Shown here: piece after piece, positions 45,351 through 54,131 of the stretch
How the letters are laid out: every line of letters starts with the position of its first letter
Position numbering within the stretch: the stretch's first letter is position 1
DNA from: Rhodospirillaceae bacterium
Lineage (GTDB): Bacteria; Pseudomonadota; Alphaproteobacteria; Rhodospirillales; Rhodospirillaceae
DNA length: 64,000 bases
Assembly: GCA_947476925.1 (NCBI GenBank)
Contig: CANJSF010000013.1
Coordinates: forward strand, 1 to 64,000
Direction: 5' to 3'
The notes under the pieces: generated by a model
What the model saw: only the letters and a program-made list of their open reading frames with translations
Told to the model about the DNA's origin: nothing
Database searches by the model: none
Made by a program: the position numbers and the translations under genes

Positions 45351-47095
45351 GCGGCGTCCGCCCGCGTGTCGGGTTCGGCGCGGTCATGGGCTTCGATCAG
45401 CCGAATGAATGCCTCTTCCAGTGTGCCTTCTGCGCCGTTCTGAGCGGACTTAATGTCGTCGGGTGAGCCGGCCGCAATTTGACGACCTCGGTAGATAATC
45501 GACATGCGATCACAGTACTCAGCCTCATCCAAAAAATGGCTTGTAATCAAAATGGTCGTTCCGTCATCGGCCATCGCGTTGAGGCGCGACCAAAAATCGC
45601 GGCGCGTCACAGGGTCAACGCCCGAGGTCGGTTCATCAAGAAAAAGAATATCAGGCTTGTGCATAACAGCGCAGGCCAGGGCCATACGCTGCTTGATCCC
45701 CAACGGCAGCTCGCCGCAATTTTGGTCCAAGAATGGTGTCAGGCCAAACTCAATGGCAACCGCTCTGGCCCGCGTTTTGAGTCCCTCGCCCGACAGGCCA
45801 TATACACCGCCGGCGAACTCCATGTTTTGCGCTACACTCAGGTGGGCCACGTAGGCAAACTTTTGCGCCATGTAGCCGATACGGCCGCGCGCATCGGCAC
45901 GCGCAGTCGCAAGGTCAAAGCCGGCGACAAGCGCGCTGCCCGACGACGGCGGCACGAGCCCACACAACATTTTGAATGTGGTCGATTTGCCCGCACCGTT
46001 CGGTCCTAACAGACCAAAAATCTCCCCGCGCCGTACTGCAAAGCTAAATCGATCCACGGCGGTAAACGTGCCGAAGCGTTTGGACAAATCTTGCGTCTCG
46101 ATAACAATATCTTGAGCCGCCGCAGTGCCGCGCTCGTCCACTGCAAGTGTCGGCGCAGCGCTGCTCGCCACTAAGTTCTTTTTGCGCATGGCCGCCAAGT
46201 AAGCGTCTTCAAACTGCGGCGGCGTTGGTGTTGGCGTGAACTGACGCAAAGCCGCCAAGTTTGACAACGACGTCGGCGGCGCAACACCATCCTCGGCCAT
46301 GACAATCCGTAAGTTGCGGCCTTTGATTTGCGCATCAACAACGCCCGGCAACGCCATGGCCGCACGCTGCACGTCGCGTTTGCGCATCGTTTCTGCACCG
46401 GGCAACACAACGCGCCAGGTCCGCTGTGCAACTTGCGCACTAATGTCGCCGGGTGCGCCATGGTCAAGCACGGCCCCCTCGTAAAGCAGGATCACTTGGT
46501 CGCAGCCGTCGGCTTCATCTAAATAAGCTGTCGTCCATAGCACCGCGATTCCGGTTCCTTGCAGCGCGCGCACCATGGACCACAACTCACGACGCGATAC
46601 AGGGTCGACGCCGACGCTGGGTTCGTCGAGCAGCAAAATATCGGGCGCGACAATCAGCGTGCAGGCCAAGCCTAGCTTTTGCTTCATGCCGCCCGATAAA
46701 TTACCCGCCAGGCGATGTTGAAATGGACCAAGCCCCGTGAACCTGTTGAGTTCGGCAAAGCGCTGATTGCGCAAGTCAGGATTGAGGCCATTCAAATCGG
46801 CGTACAGCGTCATATTTTCCGCGACGCTTAAATCTTCGTAGAGGCCGAATTTCTGCGGCATATATGCAATGCGGGCCGTGGAACCTTTTTCACTTAAGCT
46901 CACGTCGCCTGAATCGGCATCCAGCAAACCAGCCAAAACACGCACCAGCGTTGTTTTTCCGGCACCGTCGGGGCCAACAAGGCCCGTGATTTTGCCGGGC
47001 ATCATTTCGCCGGACACGTCGTTCAGCGCCTGAACCTTGCGCGTCTCGGTGACGAACGTTTTGGAAATGGCGCGAAAGCGCAGCCCGGTGGGCAT
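45347..47095 (-). CDS. ABC transporter ATP-binding protein with two cassettes (YbhF-like)
   Basis: The 582-residue protein contains two nucleotide-binding domains. The first has Walker A GPDGAGKTT, signature LSGGMKQ and Walker B LLLDEPSVGVDP. The second has GPNGAGKST, the degenerate signature LPLGIKQ and LFLDEPTSGVDP. The fused double cassette with an altered second signature is the YbhF pattern. A linker of about 60 residues joins the halves. It powers export by the two following permeases. Confidence 0.94.
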   Translation of the reverse strand: MPTGLRFRAISKTFVTETRKVQALNDVSGEMMPGKITGLVGPDGAGKTTLVRVLAGLLDADSGDVSLSEKGSTARIAYMPQKFGLYEDLSVAENMTLYADLNGLNPDLRNQRFAELNRFTGLGPFQHRLAGNLSGGMKQKLGLACTLIVAPDILLLDEPSVGVDPVSRRELWSMVRALQGTGIAVLWTTAYLDEADGCDQVILLYEGAVLDHGAPGDISAQVAQRTWRVVLPGAETMRKRDVQRAAMALPGVVDAQIKGRNLRIVMAEDGVAPPTSLSNLAALRQFTPTPTPPQFEDAYLAAMRKKNLVASSAAPTLAVDERGTAAAQDIVIETQDLSKRFGTFTAVDRFSFAVRRGEIFGLLGPNGAGKSTTFKMLCGLVPPSSGSALVAGFDLATARADARGRIGYMAQKFAYVAHLSVAQNMEFAGGVYGLSGEGLKTRARAVAIEFGLTPFLDQNCGELPLGIKQRMALACAVMHKPDILFLDEPTSGVDPVTRRDFWSRLNAMADDGTTILITSHFLDEAEYCDRMSIIYRGRQIAAGSPDDIKSAQNGAEGTLEEAFIRLIEAHDRAEPDTRADAA

Positions 47096-47107
47096 GGACG
47101 GATACGC

Positions 47108-48094
47108 CTATTTGCCGCTGGCCAACGTGACAGTCACTGGCATGCCTTGGCGCAGCAACTGGTCGGGATTGGCGACAACAATGCGCACGCGGTAAACAAG
47201 ATCGGTGCGCAGTTCAGGCGTTTCCACGGCCTTGGGCGTAAACTCCGCTGTGGGTGAAACAAAACCAACGGTTCCATCATAAATTTTGCCATCGGGGGCA
47301 TCGGTGCGCACATGAACTTTGGCGCCCGGCGGCAACATCCCTAAGTGCGGCCCATCTATGTATGTGCGCGCCCAAACCGGAGTTGTCAGCGCTAACGTCA
47401 GGACGGGTGCCGTCGGTCCGGCCAATGAGCCTGGCTCGCGAATACGCGTAAGGATGGTGCCGTCAGACGGCGCTTTGATTTCGGTTTGCTCGAGCCGGTA
47501 GCGCGCTTGGTCAGCCGCGGCTGCAGCAGATTTAGCAACAGCGCGTGCGGCGTCCACTTCCTCGCTGCGAAAACCTTCGACCGCCAGCGATAATTCGGCT
47601 TCGCGTGTCGCCACAGTGGCACGCGCAATGCTCACATCGCGTTCGGCGTCATCCAAGGCCTGTTTGGACACATTACTATCTCTTGCCAAAGTGGTGCGCC
47701 GCGCGAGCAAAGCCGTCGCGTTACTTAAACGGGCGCGGGCTTCGGCCAGCCGCGCTCGCGCGCCATCAATTTCTTTGGTACGGCTGCCTGCCCCGGCTTT
47801 GGCAAAGTTTGCTTGGGCTTGAGCCGCCAAACCTTCGGCCTGGGCCAGCGCGAACTTATAAGGTTGCGGATCAAGGCGTGCCAACACATCGCCCCGCTTC
47901 ACGGACGCGCCCTCTTCAACCAAAACCTCGGCAATTTTGCCGTCGACCAAGAACGCCAAGTCGACTTGGCGGATATCGATGTTGCCGTACATCACCAAGT
48001 CGGCATTTGCGATGAGGCGGCCATAGGCAAACCAACCGCCCACTGCGAGAACAACCGCGGTTGCGATGATGCCGATGCGTTTTTGCGGTGACAT
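47108..48094 (-). CDS. HlyD-family membrane fusion protein (YbhG-like)
   Basis: The 328-residue adaptor has an N-terminal membrane anchor (about residues 8-25). A biotinyl-lipoyl-like half follows (GNIDIRQVDLAFLVDGKIAEVLVEEGASVKRGD), then a long alpha-hairpin (about 75-200) rich in Ala, Glu and Arg, and the second lipoyl half and barrel (IKAPSDGTILTRIREPG). It bridges the inner-membrane ABC exporter to an outer-membrane channel, which is not encoded here. It lies between the regulator and the ATPase gene in the same transcript. Confidence 0.93.
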   Translation of the reverse strand: MSPQKRIGIIATAVVLAVGGWFAYGRLIANADLVMYGNIDIRQVDLAFLVDGKIAEVLVEEGASVKRGDVLARLDPQPYKFALAQAEGLAAQAQANFAKAGAGSRTKEIDGARARLAEARARLSNATALLARRTTLARDSNVSKQALDDAERDVSIARATVATREAELSLAVEGFRSEEVDAARAVAKSAAAAADQARYRLEQTEIKAPSDGTILTRIREPGSLAGPTAPVLTLALTTPVWARTYIDGPHLGMLPPGAKVHVRTDAPDGKIYDGTVGFVSPTAEFTPKAVETPELRTDLVYRVRIVVANPDQLLRQGMPVTVTLASGK

Positions 48095-48098
48095 GGCT

Positions 48099-48776
48099 TT
48101 AGCTCCGGTCTTTATTTTTTGGCAGGCCGTACGCCCGCATGAACATGTCGACAGAACCAGCGATGCGGACTGAGACGTCTTTGTCGAATGGGGGCTTGGC
48201 TAAACCGGTCAGCGCGCGCAAATGCACGACGCCACGCAAGCTCATGAGAAAAAACTCAGCGGCTAGTTCCGGGTTCTCAATATCAAGCTCACCCGCTTTG
48301 GTGCGATCCTTCAAGAAGGCCGCTAACGAGCCGATAGCGATACGGGGGCCATTGGCAAACCACGTTTGTGCCAACTCGGGAAACTGCGTGCCTTGCGACA
48401 CCATGAGCCGATAAAACTTTAACGCCACGGGTGACAACAGCGTCGTGATAAACGCCGTGCCAAATTGCCTGAGCACGACGCGCACATTTTCCTTATCGGC
48501 TGTCGCGTGATCGAGCGGCTGGGCGACCGCCGCTATTTTGTCGCGAATGATTTCACGAAACAGGCCAAGTTTGTTCCCAAAGTGGGCATAGATTGTGGCC
48601 TTCGACGCGTTGGCGCGTCGGGCCACATCATCAAGGCTGCCGATATCAAAACCCTTTTCGAGAAACACCAGCTCGGCGGCCGCAACGATGGCGCGAATGC
48701 GCGGCTCGCGCCGGCGGCGCGGTTTAGGTTTGGGTTTGCGACTTGACTTGGGTCTAGGTGTTCGCGCGGTTTTCAT
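48099..48776 (-). CDS. TetR-family regulator of the exporter operon (CecR-like)
   Basis: The 225-residue protein has a very basic N-terminal tail (Arg/Lys/Pro-rich, residues 3-25). A TetR helix-turn-helix follows: IRAIVAAAELVFLEKGFDIGSLDDVARRANASKATIYAHFGNK. A C-terminal ligand-binding region comes next. It is first in the operon and sits at the position of CecR (YbiH) in the E. coli ybhGFSR locus. A near-perfect palindrome abuts its start codon. No ribosome site fits between operator and ATG, so the mRNA may have a very short leader. It probably represses the operon until an exported compound binds. Confidence 0.92.
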   Translation of the reverse strand: MKTARTPRPKSSRKPKPKPRRRREPRIRAIVAAAELVFLEKGFDIGSLDDVARRANASKATIYAHFGNKLGLFREIIRDKIAAVAQPLDHATADKENVRVVLRQFGTAFITTLLSPVALKFYRLMVSQGTQFPELAQTWFANGPRIAIGSLAAFLKDRTKAGELDIENPELAAEFFLMSLRGVVHLRALTGLAKPPFDKDVSVRIAGSVDMFMRAYGLPKNKDRS

Positions 48777-48798
48777 AACTGTACTGTACGGTACAGTT
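48777..48798. promoter_or_regulatory. TetR operator (22-bp palindrome)
   Basis: Arms AACTGTAC (48777-48784) and GTACAGTT (48791-48798) are perfect complements around TGTACG. It touches the ATG of the TetR gene, so a bound repressor would cover the transcription start. GTAC occurs three times, which gives an almost continuous palindrome. Confidence 0.75.
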
Positions 48799-48837
48799 TA
48801 GATAATTTCCAGCACCGCGAACGTCAGAGTTTGAGCC

Positions 48838-48875
48838 AAAAAAGAAGGGCCAGATGGTTCTGGCCCTTCTTTAAC
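48838..48875 (-). terminator. Intrinsic terminator, usable in both directions
   Basis: AAAGAAGGGCCAGA (48841-48854) pairs with TCTGGCCCTTCTTT (48859-48872) over 14 bases with a 4-base loop. On the minus strand the stem is followed by a T-rich run, so it should end transcription of the small exported-protein gene before the TetR region. Confidence 0.88.
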
Positions 48876-48894
48876 TTGGACTTTGAAGCCCAGT

Positions 48895-49131
48895 TTACTT
48901 TGGTGTGGCCTTTGCGGTTTGGCTCGTTCCAGCCAAAAGAGCCTCTTTGCGCTTTTGATAGTCCTTGCCCGAGATTTCACCCGAACCCACGGCTTTCTTA
49001 AGGGCCTTGAGTTGGGCTTCGACGTCTTGCGTGACCGCTGCCTTTGGCGGGGTCTCAGCTGCATACCCGACGACGGGCGCGGCCAAACTGAAAGCCAACA
49101 CCAGTGCTGTTACTGTTTTATTCGTGACCAT
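48895..49131 (-). CDS. Small exported protein with a SHOCT-like motif
   Basis: This 78-residue protein has an AAGGAG site eight bases ahead of the ATG. Its signal peptide is MVTNKTVTALVLAFSLAAPVVG..., cleaved near AYA-AET. The mature peptide of about 53 residues contains LKALKKAVGSGEISGKDYQKRKEALL. This resembles the short SHOCT pattern (hydrophobic-x-x-G-x-I-x-x-x-[ED]-[YF]-x-x-x-K-x-x-L), which is thought to mediate oligomerisation. A strong terminator follows, so it is a single-gene unit. The role is unknown. Confidence 0.75.
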   Translation of the reverse strand: MVTNKTVTALVLAFSLAAPVVGYAAETPPKAAVTQDVEAQLKALKKAVGSGEISGKDYQKRKEALLAGTSQTAKATPK

Positions 49132-49384
49132 GATGATTCTCCTTTAGATGAATTGGATGTCGCAACCGCGATATATGGCGGCTGGCGCAACCCTGCACGA
49201 CATTCTTGGTAACGGGACGTAACCGACCGACTTGCGGATAAAAAACATCTTCGGGCGTGTGATGTTCGAGAATGAATATCTCCATGTGTTATTCGCCCTG
49301 TTCAACCAGCGGCAAAAGCAGCTTTTTTGCCCTTGTGCCCAAGGTCGCGGCTCGTATTAAATATCCATACAGGGGAGCTCAACA

Positions 49385-50293
49385 ATGTCTCAAGACGCGA
49401 CCGCATCCACCGCAAGCTGGTATCGCCCGCCCTTTGTCGGCATCGCTGCCGGCATTGCTGTGCTGTTTGGCATCGCCATGGGCCACACCATACTTGTCCT
49501 GATGCGCGACCTGCTGGATGCCAAAGAGGAGATCCGCACGTCAGAAGTCATTGTCAGCTTAGCCATGGGCTGCATCGGCTTTGTCATGGTTTGGACAAGT
49601 CGCGCCAAAGGCGAAGCCATCGGATCGTGGATGGGTTTCATCGCCGGCACGCTGATTTGGACTGGTTTTTTCGAACTCAGCTGGAAAATTTTTGCCCGTG
49701 CGCTGAACCCGCAATACGTGATGTATGACGGAGCGCCGGTTCTTAACCCCGAACTTCAAGTGATCGAAGCCAGTACGCTCGCCTTTTTCATTCTCATGGC
49801 GTTTCTCACCATCAATAAAGAAACCCGCTGCAACATGATGATGTGGATCCGCAATAAGCTTGGCCTGAAAACCGGCCCCGCGATGACCGGTAAAGAGCGC
49901 AATTTTGCGGCCGTCACCGCGTTGGAAAGCATCACCACAACATGGGCCTGCTACATTATTACGATTTTATTGGTCGACCCTCGAATTATCGGTAACCCGA
50001 TGACCATGACGGCCCAATTGCCGTGGCTATTCTTCTTTTTCTGGGGCGGTTATTTGCTTTATCGATTGACCAAGCAGAAGCACATGGCTCCTGCGCTGCG
50101 ATATGCCATCGGCACCGGCAACGTAAATTGGATTTGGATTGAGGCGGGCAGCCGCGCGAAATTCTATCCAGAAATCTGGATCAAGCCGTTGCAGTACCCC
50201 GTCTCTATGTCCTTAATCTTTGCCAGCCTGGTGGTTCTGCTGGCCATTATGTACCAAAACAGAGGCTCGCGCGGCGGCCCGGTAGCTGCATAA
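49385..50293 (+). CDS. Polytopic membrane protein of an unrecognised family (A)
   Basis: The 302-residue protein has about seven membrane helices. Landmarks are WYRPPFVG at residues 12-19, NKETRCNMMMWI near 146, GKERNFAAVTALESITTTWACYI near 173, YLLYRL near 230, and ALRYAIGTGNVNWIW with FYPEIWIKPLQYP near 250-277. The same landmarks, in the same order, occur in the protein at 51651-52529, so the two are paralogues. I recognise no domain, cofactor motif or transporter signature. A porin-like gene lies between the pair, 99 bases downstream. An envelope transport or lipid-modifying role is possible. Confidence 0.8.
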   Translation: MSQDATASTASWYRPPFVGIAAGIAVLFGIAMGHTILVLMRDLLDAKEEIRTSEVIVSLAMGCIGFVMVWTSRAKGEAIGSWMGFIAGTLIWTGFFELSWKIFARALNPQYVMYDGAPVLNPELQVIEASTLAFFILMAFLTINKETRCNMMMWIRNKLGLKTGPAMTGKERNFAAVTALESITTTWACYIITILLVDPRIIGNPMTMTAQLPWLFFFFWGGYLLYRLTKQKHMAPALRYAIGTGNVNWIWIEAGSRAKFYPEIWIKPLQYPVSMSLIFASLVVLLAIMYQNRGSRGGPVAA

Positions 50294-50392
50294 AACCAGC
50301 GCAAAAGTATTGGTTAGCCCAGCAATACCTTTTCAATGACGTGTCAATCGATTATCCCAGCCCGGGGATTTTCTTAAACGAGTGGAAGTGCG

Positions 50393-51646
50393 ATGAAAAC
50401 CGACGCCGAGAACGCCGTTGCTTATGTTTGTGCGAAGCGCAAAGCAGCCCTGCTTTATACGACTGCATTGATCTCATGTGCGATCGCAGGAGCGCCGCTT
50501 GCTGCGCAAGCAGCCGATGAGGCAGGCCCCACGCCGCCTGTTGCTTTTTCGGCAACGTATACGGGCGACATTTGGGCCAACACGAGCGGTGGATTGCGCC
50601 GCAGCGAGAAATATTTAGACAATTTCGATCTGACCGCCACCATTGATGCCGAGCAGGTCTTCAATATTCCCGGCGGAACGTTGTTCTTCTACGGCCTGTA
50701 TAATAACAACAAGACGCTGAGCGATACGCTGGTCGGCGATATGCAAACCGTCAGCAACATCGACACCACAACGGCAACCCGACTTTATGAAGCTTGGTAC
50801 GAACAAGCTTTCGGCGACGGCAAGAGCTCGCTGAAAGTCGGACTATACGACCTGAACTCGGAATTCGACGCCATCGACACAGCTGGCTTATTTCTTCTCA
50901 GTTCTCATGGCATTGGGCCCGATTACTCGCAAACAGGCTTGAACGGACCATCGATTTTTCCCGTCACCTCGCTCGGCGCGCGATTGCAGCTGCAAGTGAG
51001 TGACGACGTGCTGGTGCGCGCCGCTGTGCTTGATGCCGTCCCTGGCAGCCTGACCCATCCGCGCAAAACGGCCATTAAACTTGGCAACGGCGAAGGCGCG
51101 CTGCTGGCCGGCGAAATTGAAGCCAACCTGGCCGGGACAACAGCCGCACTTGGCGTCTGGGGTTACACCGCGAAGTTTGACGACGTGCTTGCGGTCGATA
51201 AAACCGGCGCGCCGTTGCGCCGCGGCGGCAATAAGGGCGCGTATTTAGAAGCCGAGCGCCAAGTCACCTCGCCCTTTGGCGATGAGCGTGGCCTTTCGCT
51301 GTTTGGTCGCGTGGGCTTAGCCGACACCAAAGTTAACCAGTTCAGCAACTATGTCGGCTTTGGCGGATCATACAAAGGCCTGCTGGACGCACGCCCGGAT
51401 GATTTGTTGGGCCTAGCTGTTGCCCACGTCAGCAATGGCAACCCATATCGCCGGGCTCAGGTGTTAGCCGGTGCACCGGTCGGCAAATCGGAAACCAATA
51501 TCGAGCTCACGTATCGCGCTGAAATTACGCCGTGGCTGACATTGCAGCCCGATGCGCAATACATCATCAACCCAGGTGCTGATCCGTCATTGAAAAACGC
51601 GTTTGTGATCGGCTTGCGGTTTGAGGTTGGAATCGTCAGCGAATAG
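50393..51646 (+). CDS. OprB-type carbohydrate porin-like outer-membrane protein
   Basis: The 417-residue protein has an N-terminal signal peptide (cleaved near AQA-ADE, about residue 43). It then shows alternating amphipathic strands of a beta-barrel. Matches to the OprB family include FSATYTGDIWANTSGG, ATRLYEAWYEQAFGDGKSSLKVGLYDLNSEFD, LFLLSSHGIGPDYSQTGLNGPSIFP and NAFVIGLRFEVG at the C-terminus. OprB porins let sugars and other neutral solutes diffuse across the outer membrane. The gene lies between two paralogous membrane proteins, co-directional with the first, which suggests a linked uptake or export function. Confidence 0.87.
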   Translation: MKTDAENAVAYVCAKRKAALLYTTALISCAIAGAPLAAQAADEAGPTPPVAFSATYTGDIWANTSGGLRRSEKYLDNFDLTATIDAEQVFNIPGGTLFFYGLYNNNKTLSDTLVGDMQTVSNIDTTTATRLYEAWYEQAFGDGKSSLKVGLYDLNSEFDAIDTAGLFLLSSHGIGPDYSQTGLNGPSIFPVTSLGARLQLQVSDDVLVRAAVLDAVPGSLTHPRKTAIKLGNGEGALLAGEIEANLAGTTAALGVWGYTAKFDDVLAVDKTGAPLRRGGNKGAYLEAERQVTSPFGDERGLSLFGRVGLADTKVNQFSNYVGFGGSYKGLLDARPDDLLGLAVAHVSNGNPYRRAQVLAGAPVGKSETNIELTYRAEITPWLTLQPDAQYIINPGADPSLKNAFVIGLRFEVGIVSE

Positions 51647-51650
51647 CCAG

Positions 51651-52529
51651 TTATTTTGCTTGTCGGCGCTGGGGCAAAAACCCCGCGCCGATCAGCAAAG
51701 CGCCAAACACCGCCAGCACCGTCCACATCACGCCCGAGTACTCGGCCGGCTTCAGCCAGATATCGTCGTAAAAGCCCCAGCGCGGCCCAAACTCTCCGAA
51801 CGGAATCCAGAAAATAGATTTGGTCGGGATGGCATAACGCATGGCCGCCATGACCCGCGTAAACTTCAGCAATCGATAAAGCAGAAACGCGCCCCACACC
51901 GCCAGCAAACCCACGATGGCGTAAGTGACCGGATGGTCGTAACCCAAGAAACGCCCGTCGCCCAAAAACAACGATGCGGCGTAGCAAAACCAGATGACGT
52001 AAATCGTCTCTAGAAATGTGATGCGGCAAAAGTTGCGCCCCTGGCCCGAGTCAGGCTCGCCAACATTGAGCCGACACACCCGCTGGATCCACCGAAAGGC
52101 ATTGCAGCGTGTGTCTTTGTTGAAAACAAAAAATGCCAGCGTCGCAATGCAGATGCCAATCGAGCCTTGAATAAAAAGCAAGTGAAACGGCAGCTTTGCG
52201 CCCGTGTCGTCGCGGGCCACCATTCCCAACCCCAATGAGTACTGATTGAACTTGAAGGCGTAAGACGCCCACCCCACCCACATCAATACTCCGGCCGCGT
52301 AACCAAGCAATGTGCCCGACACTTCGTCGTTGCGCCGCGTGCCGATCAGCAACAATACAAGGGCGGCAAAGCCCATCACAAAAAATGCTGCGAACTCGTT
52401 ACTTTTGCCGACGATATCGGCAACGAGCACTGAAATGCTGTGCGCTAACGGCGTGCCCAAAAAGATCGCAACAAAAGCAATCAGGCCGACGAACGGCGGC
52501 CGATAGTAGCGAGATACAAAACTGCTCAT
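51651..52529 (-). CDS. Polytopic membrane protein of an unrecognised family (B), paralogue of A
   Basis: The 292-residue protein shares with the protein at 49385 the landmarks YYRPPFVG (residues 8-15), NKDTRCNAFRWI, GQGRNFCRITFLETIYVIWFCY, LLYRLLK, AMRYAI and FYDDIWLKPAEYS. Overall similarity looks modest between these blocks. It has about seven helices and no recognised motif. The gene is convergent with the porin gene, with 4 bases between the stops, so the pair brackets the porin in opposite directions. The conserved Arg, Cys and Asn in TRCN and the RNF motif face helix ends and may be functional. Confidence 0.8.
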   Translation of the reverse strand: MSSFVSRYYRPPFVGLIAFVAIFLGTPLAHSISVLVADIVGKSNEFAAFFVMGFAALVLLLIGTRRNDEVSGTLLGYAAGVLMWVGWASYAFKFNQYSLGLGMVARDDTGAKLPFHLLFIQGSIGICIATLAFFVFNKDTRCNAFRWIQRVCRLNVGEPDSGQGRNFCRITFLETIYVIWFCYAASLFLGDGRFLGYDHPVTYAIVGLLAVWGAFLLYRLLKFTRVMAAMRYAIPTKSIFWIPFGEFGPRWGFYDDIWLKPAEYSGVMWTVLAVFGALLIGAGFLPQRRQAK

Positions 52530-52678
52530 GACAGCCCCTCCCCCGTGCTGGCAGTAACTTGCCCCAAATTAGACGCCCTACGATAGCCAATCTTGGCACA
52601 GTTCGCCAAGCGGGCCGAGAACACAAACAACTTCAAACTTAGCCCTCGCGGTCCCATGCTCGGCCTCGGCGTGGCACG

Positions 52679-53668
52679 ATGGCCCCTTTTGAAATCGCGG
52701 TGAACAATATGCGTGCAGTTCTTTATGTCCTTGGCGCAATCGTACTAGCGGCATTGGTCATTATTGGACCATTCAAACTGGGGTGGTGGAACCCTTCGCT
52801 GGATGACTTGAAAGCCAAGTACGCCACAGCCTCGTCAAAGTTTGTCGTGGTTGACGGCGTGCCGCTCCACATCACCGACGACGGCAACAAAGACAGCGCC
52901 CTGGCACCGCTTATTCTCATCAACGGCCATCTCGGGAATTTGAGGATGTGGGATGGCTGGCTGCCCGTTCTGTCCCCTCAGATGCGCGTTATCCGTTTGG
53001 ACTTTCCGCCCTACGGCCTCTCGGGGCCCGACCCCAAAGGCGTGTACTCCAGCGCGCGGGCCGTGGAACTGTTGGGCGGTTTAATTGATCAGTTGAATTT
53101 GTCGACGGTCAACCTGGGCGGCACGTCAAACGGGGCATTGGTCGCAACTTTGTATGCGATCAAAAATCCAACGCGTGTTGGAAAATTAGTGGTGTCAACT
53201 TTGCCAAACGGGCGGCCCCCCAAACGCGACCCGGCCCCCGAGATGATTCAAGGCGCCAAGATCAACGGCTGGATGGCGCCTTACCAGACGCAGATGTTTT
53301 ATCGCGCCTTCTTGCGAGATGTCTTTGCCAAGCCGGAACGCGCCAACGAGGGTTTGGTGGCGCAATACGCCGATGTGAACAATCGTGCGGGCGCCAAGGC
53401 CTGGGTGGATGCCTATATCCACACTCAGTATCAATTCTGGGACTCAACCGACGTGCCGGCGTTGTTCGCGCAACTCACGACACCAACCTTGCTGCAATGG
53501 GGCGATGGCGGGCGGGTATTGCCGCCGTTTGTGGGCGACATCGTGCGCGATCAACTCAAGAACGCGCAATTGGTGATGAAGCGCTATCCTGACGCGGGGC
53601 ACATGCCGATGCTTGAATTGCCCGAGCAAACAGCCAATGACGCACTGGTGTTTTTGGCAGCGCCCTAA
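52679..53668 (+). CDS. Membrane-anchored alpha/beta hydrolase
   Basis: The 329-residue protein begins with a hydrophobic segment (about residues 11-32), which is either an anchor or an uncleaved signal. A classical alpha/beta hydrolase follows. NGHLGNLRMWDGWLPVL is the oxyanion region, LGGTSNGAL the nucleophile elbow with Ser, WGDGGRVLPP holds the Asp, and DAGHMPMLE the His. The triad is intact, unlike the two GxHxG proteins nearby. A shorter start at ATG 52709 is also possible. The stop overlaps that of the converging response regulator by 4 bases. The substrate is unknown. Confidence 0.87.
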   Translation: MAPFEIAVNNMRAVLYVLGAIVLAALVIIGPFKLGWWNPSLDDLKAKYATASSKFVVVDGVPLHITDDGNKDSALAPLILINGHLGNLRMWDGWLPVLSPQMRVIRLDFPPYGLSGPDPKGVYSSARAVELLGGLIDQLNLSTVNLGGTSNGALVATLYAIKNPTRVGKLVVSTLPNGRPPKRDPAPEMIQGAKINGWMAPYQTQMFYRAFLRDVFAKPERANEGLVAQYADVNNRAGAKAWVDAYIHTQYQFWDSTDVPALFAQLTTPTLLQWGDGGRVLPPFVGDIVRDQLKNAQLVMKRYPDAGHMPMLELPEQTANDALVFLAAP

Positions 53669-54114
53669 ACCGATAAAATCGTCACAGCCGCATAGTCTTC
53701 GGGCGATTTAGCCACCATCAACTTGCTGGTGGCCCGGTTCAGCGCTTTGTTCAGCGCCTGTTGGTTGATCGGTTTCATCACATATGCGCTCACGTCCAGT
53801 GCCAACGCCGCTTTGACAACGTCCTCTTTGCCGCTGACGGTCACCATCACAAACGGCAACTCGCGCGGGACGTGTTCGTAGCGGCCCATGCGGATGCCTT
53901 GAAGCAGATCGAGCCCCGAAATCGGCGACATGCTGTAGTCGCTCACAATGCAGTGATAGGTGTTGTTGGGGTCAGACAAAGCCGAAATGACCGCGAGACC
54001 ACTGGGACATTTTGTCACATGCTGAGCCCCAAAGGTCGTGAGCGCACCTCCCATGATCTCAAGCATGGCGGTGTCATCATCGGCGACGATAAAGTTCATT
54101 TTCGAAATATCCAT
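53665..54114 (-). CDS. Single-domain response regulator
   Basis: The 149-residue protein is a receiver domain with no output domain. The acidic pocket is ADDD (residues 11-14), and the phospho-acceptor is D59 in CIVSDYSM. The switch Ser/Thr is in MVTVSG and the conserved Lys in AYVMKPIN. It resembles CheY-like proteins that pass phosphate or interact with other proteins. It follows the hybrid kinase gene by 17 bases in the same direction and is the likely downstream partner of that kinase's HPt domain. Confidence 0.92.
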   Translation of the reverse strand: MDISKMNFIVADDDTAMLEIMGGALTTFGAQHVTKCPSGLAVISALSDPNNTYHCIVSDYSMSPISGLDLLQGIRMGRYEHVPRELPFVMVTVSGKEDVVKAALALDVSAYVMKPINQQALNKALNRATSKLMVAKSPEDYAAVTILSV

Positions 54115-54131
54115 ATCGGCACCGCGGCGCT

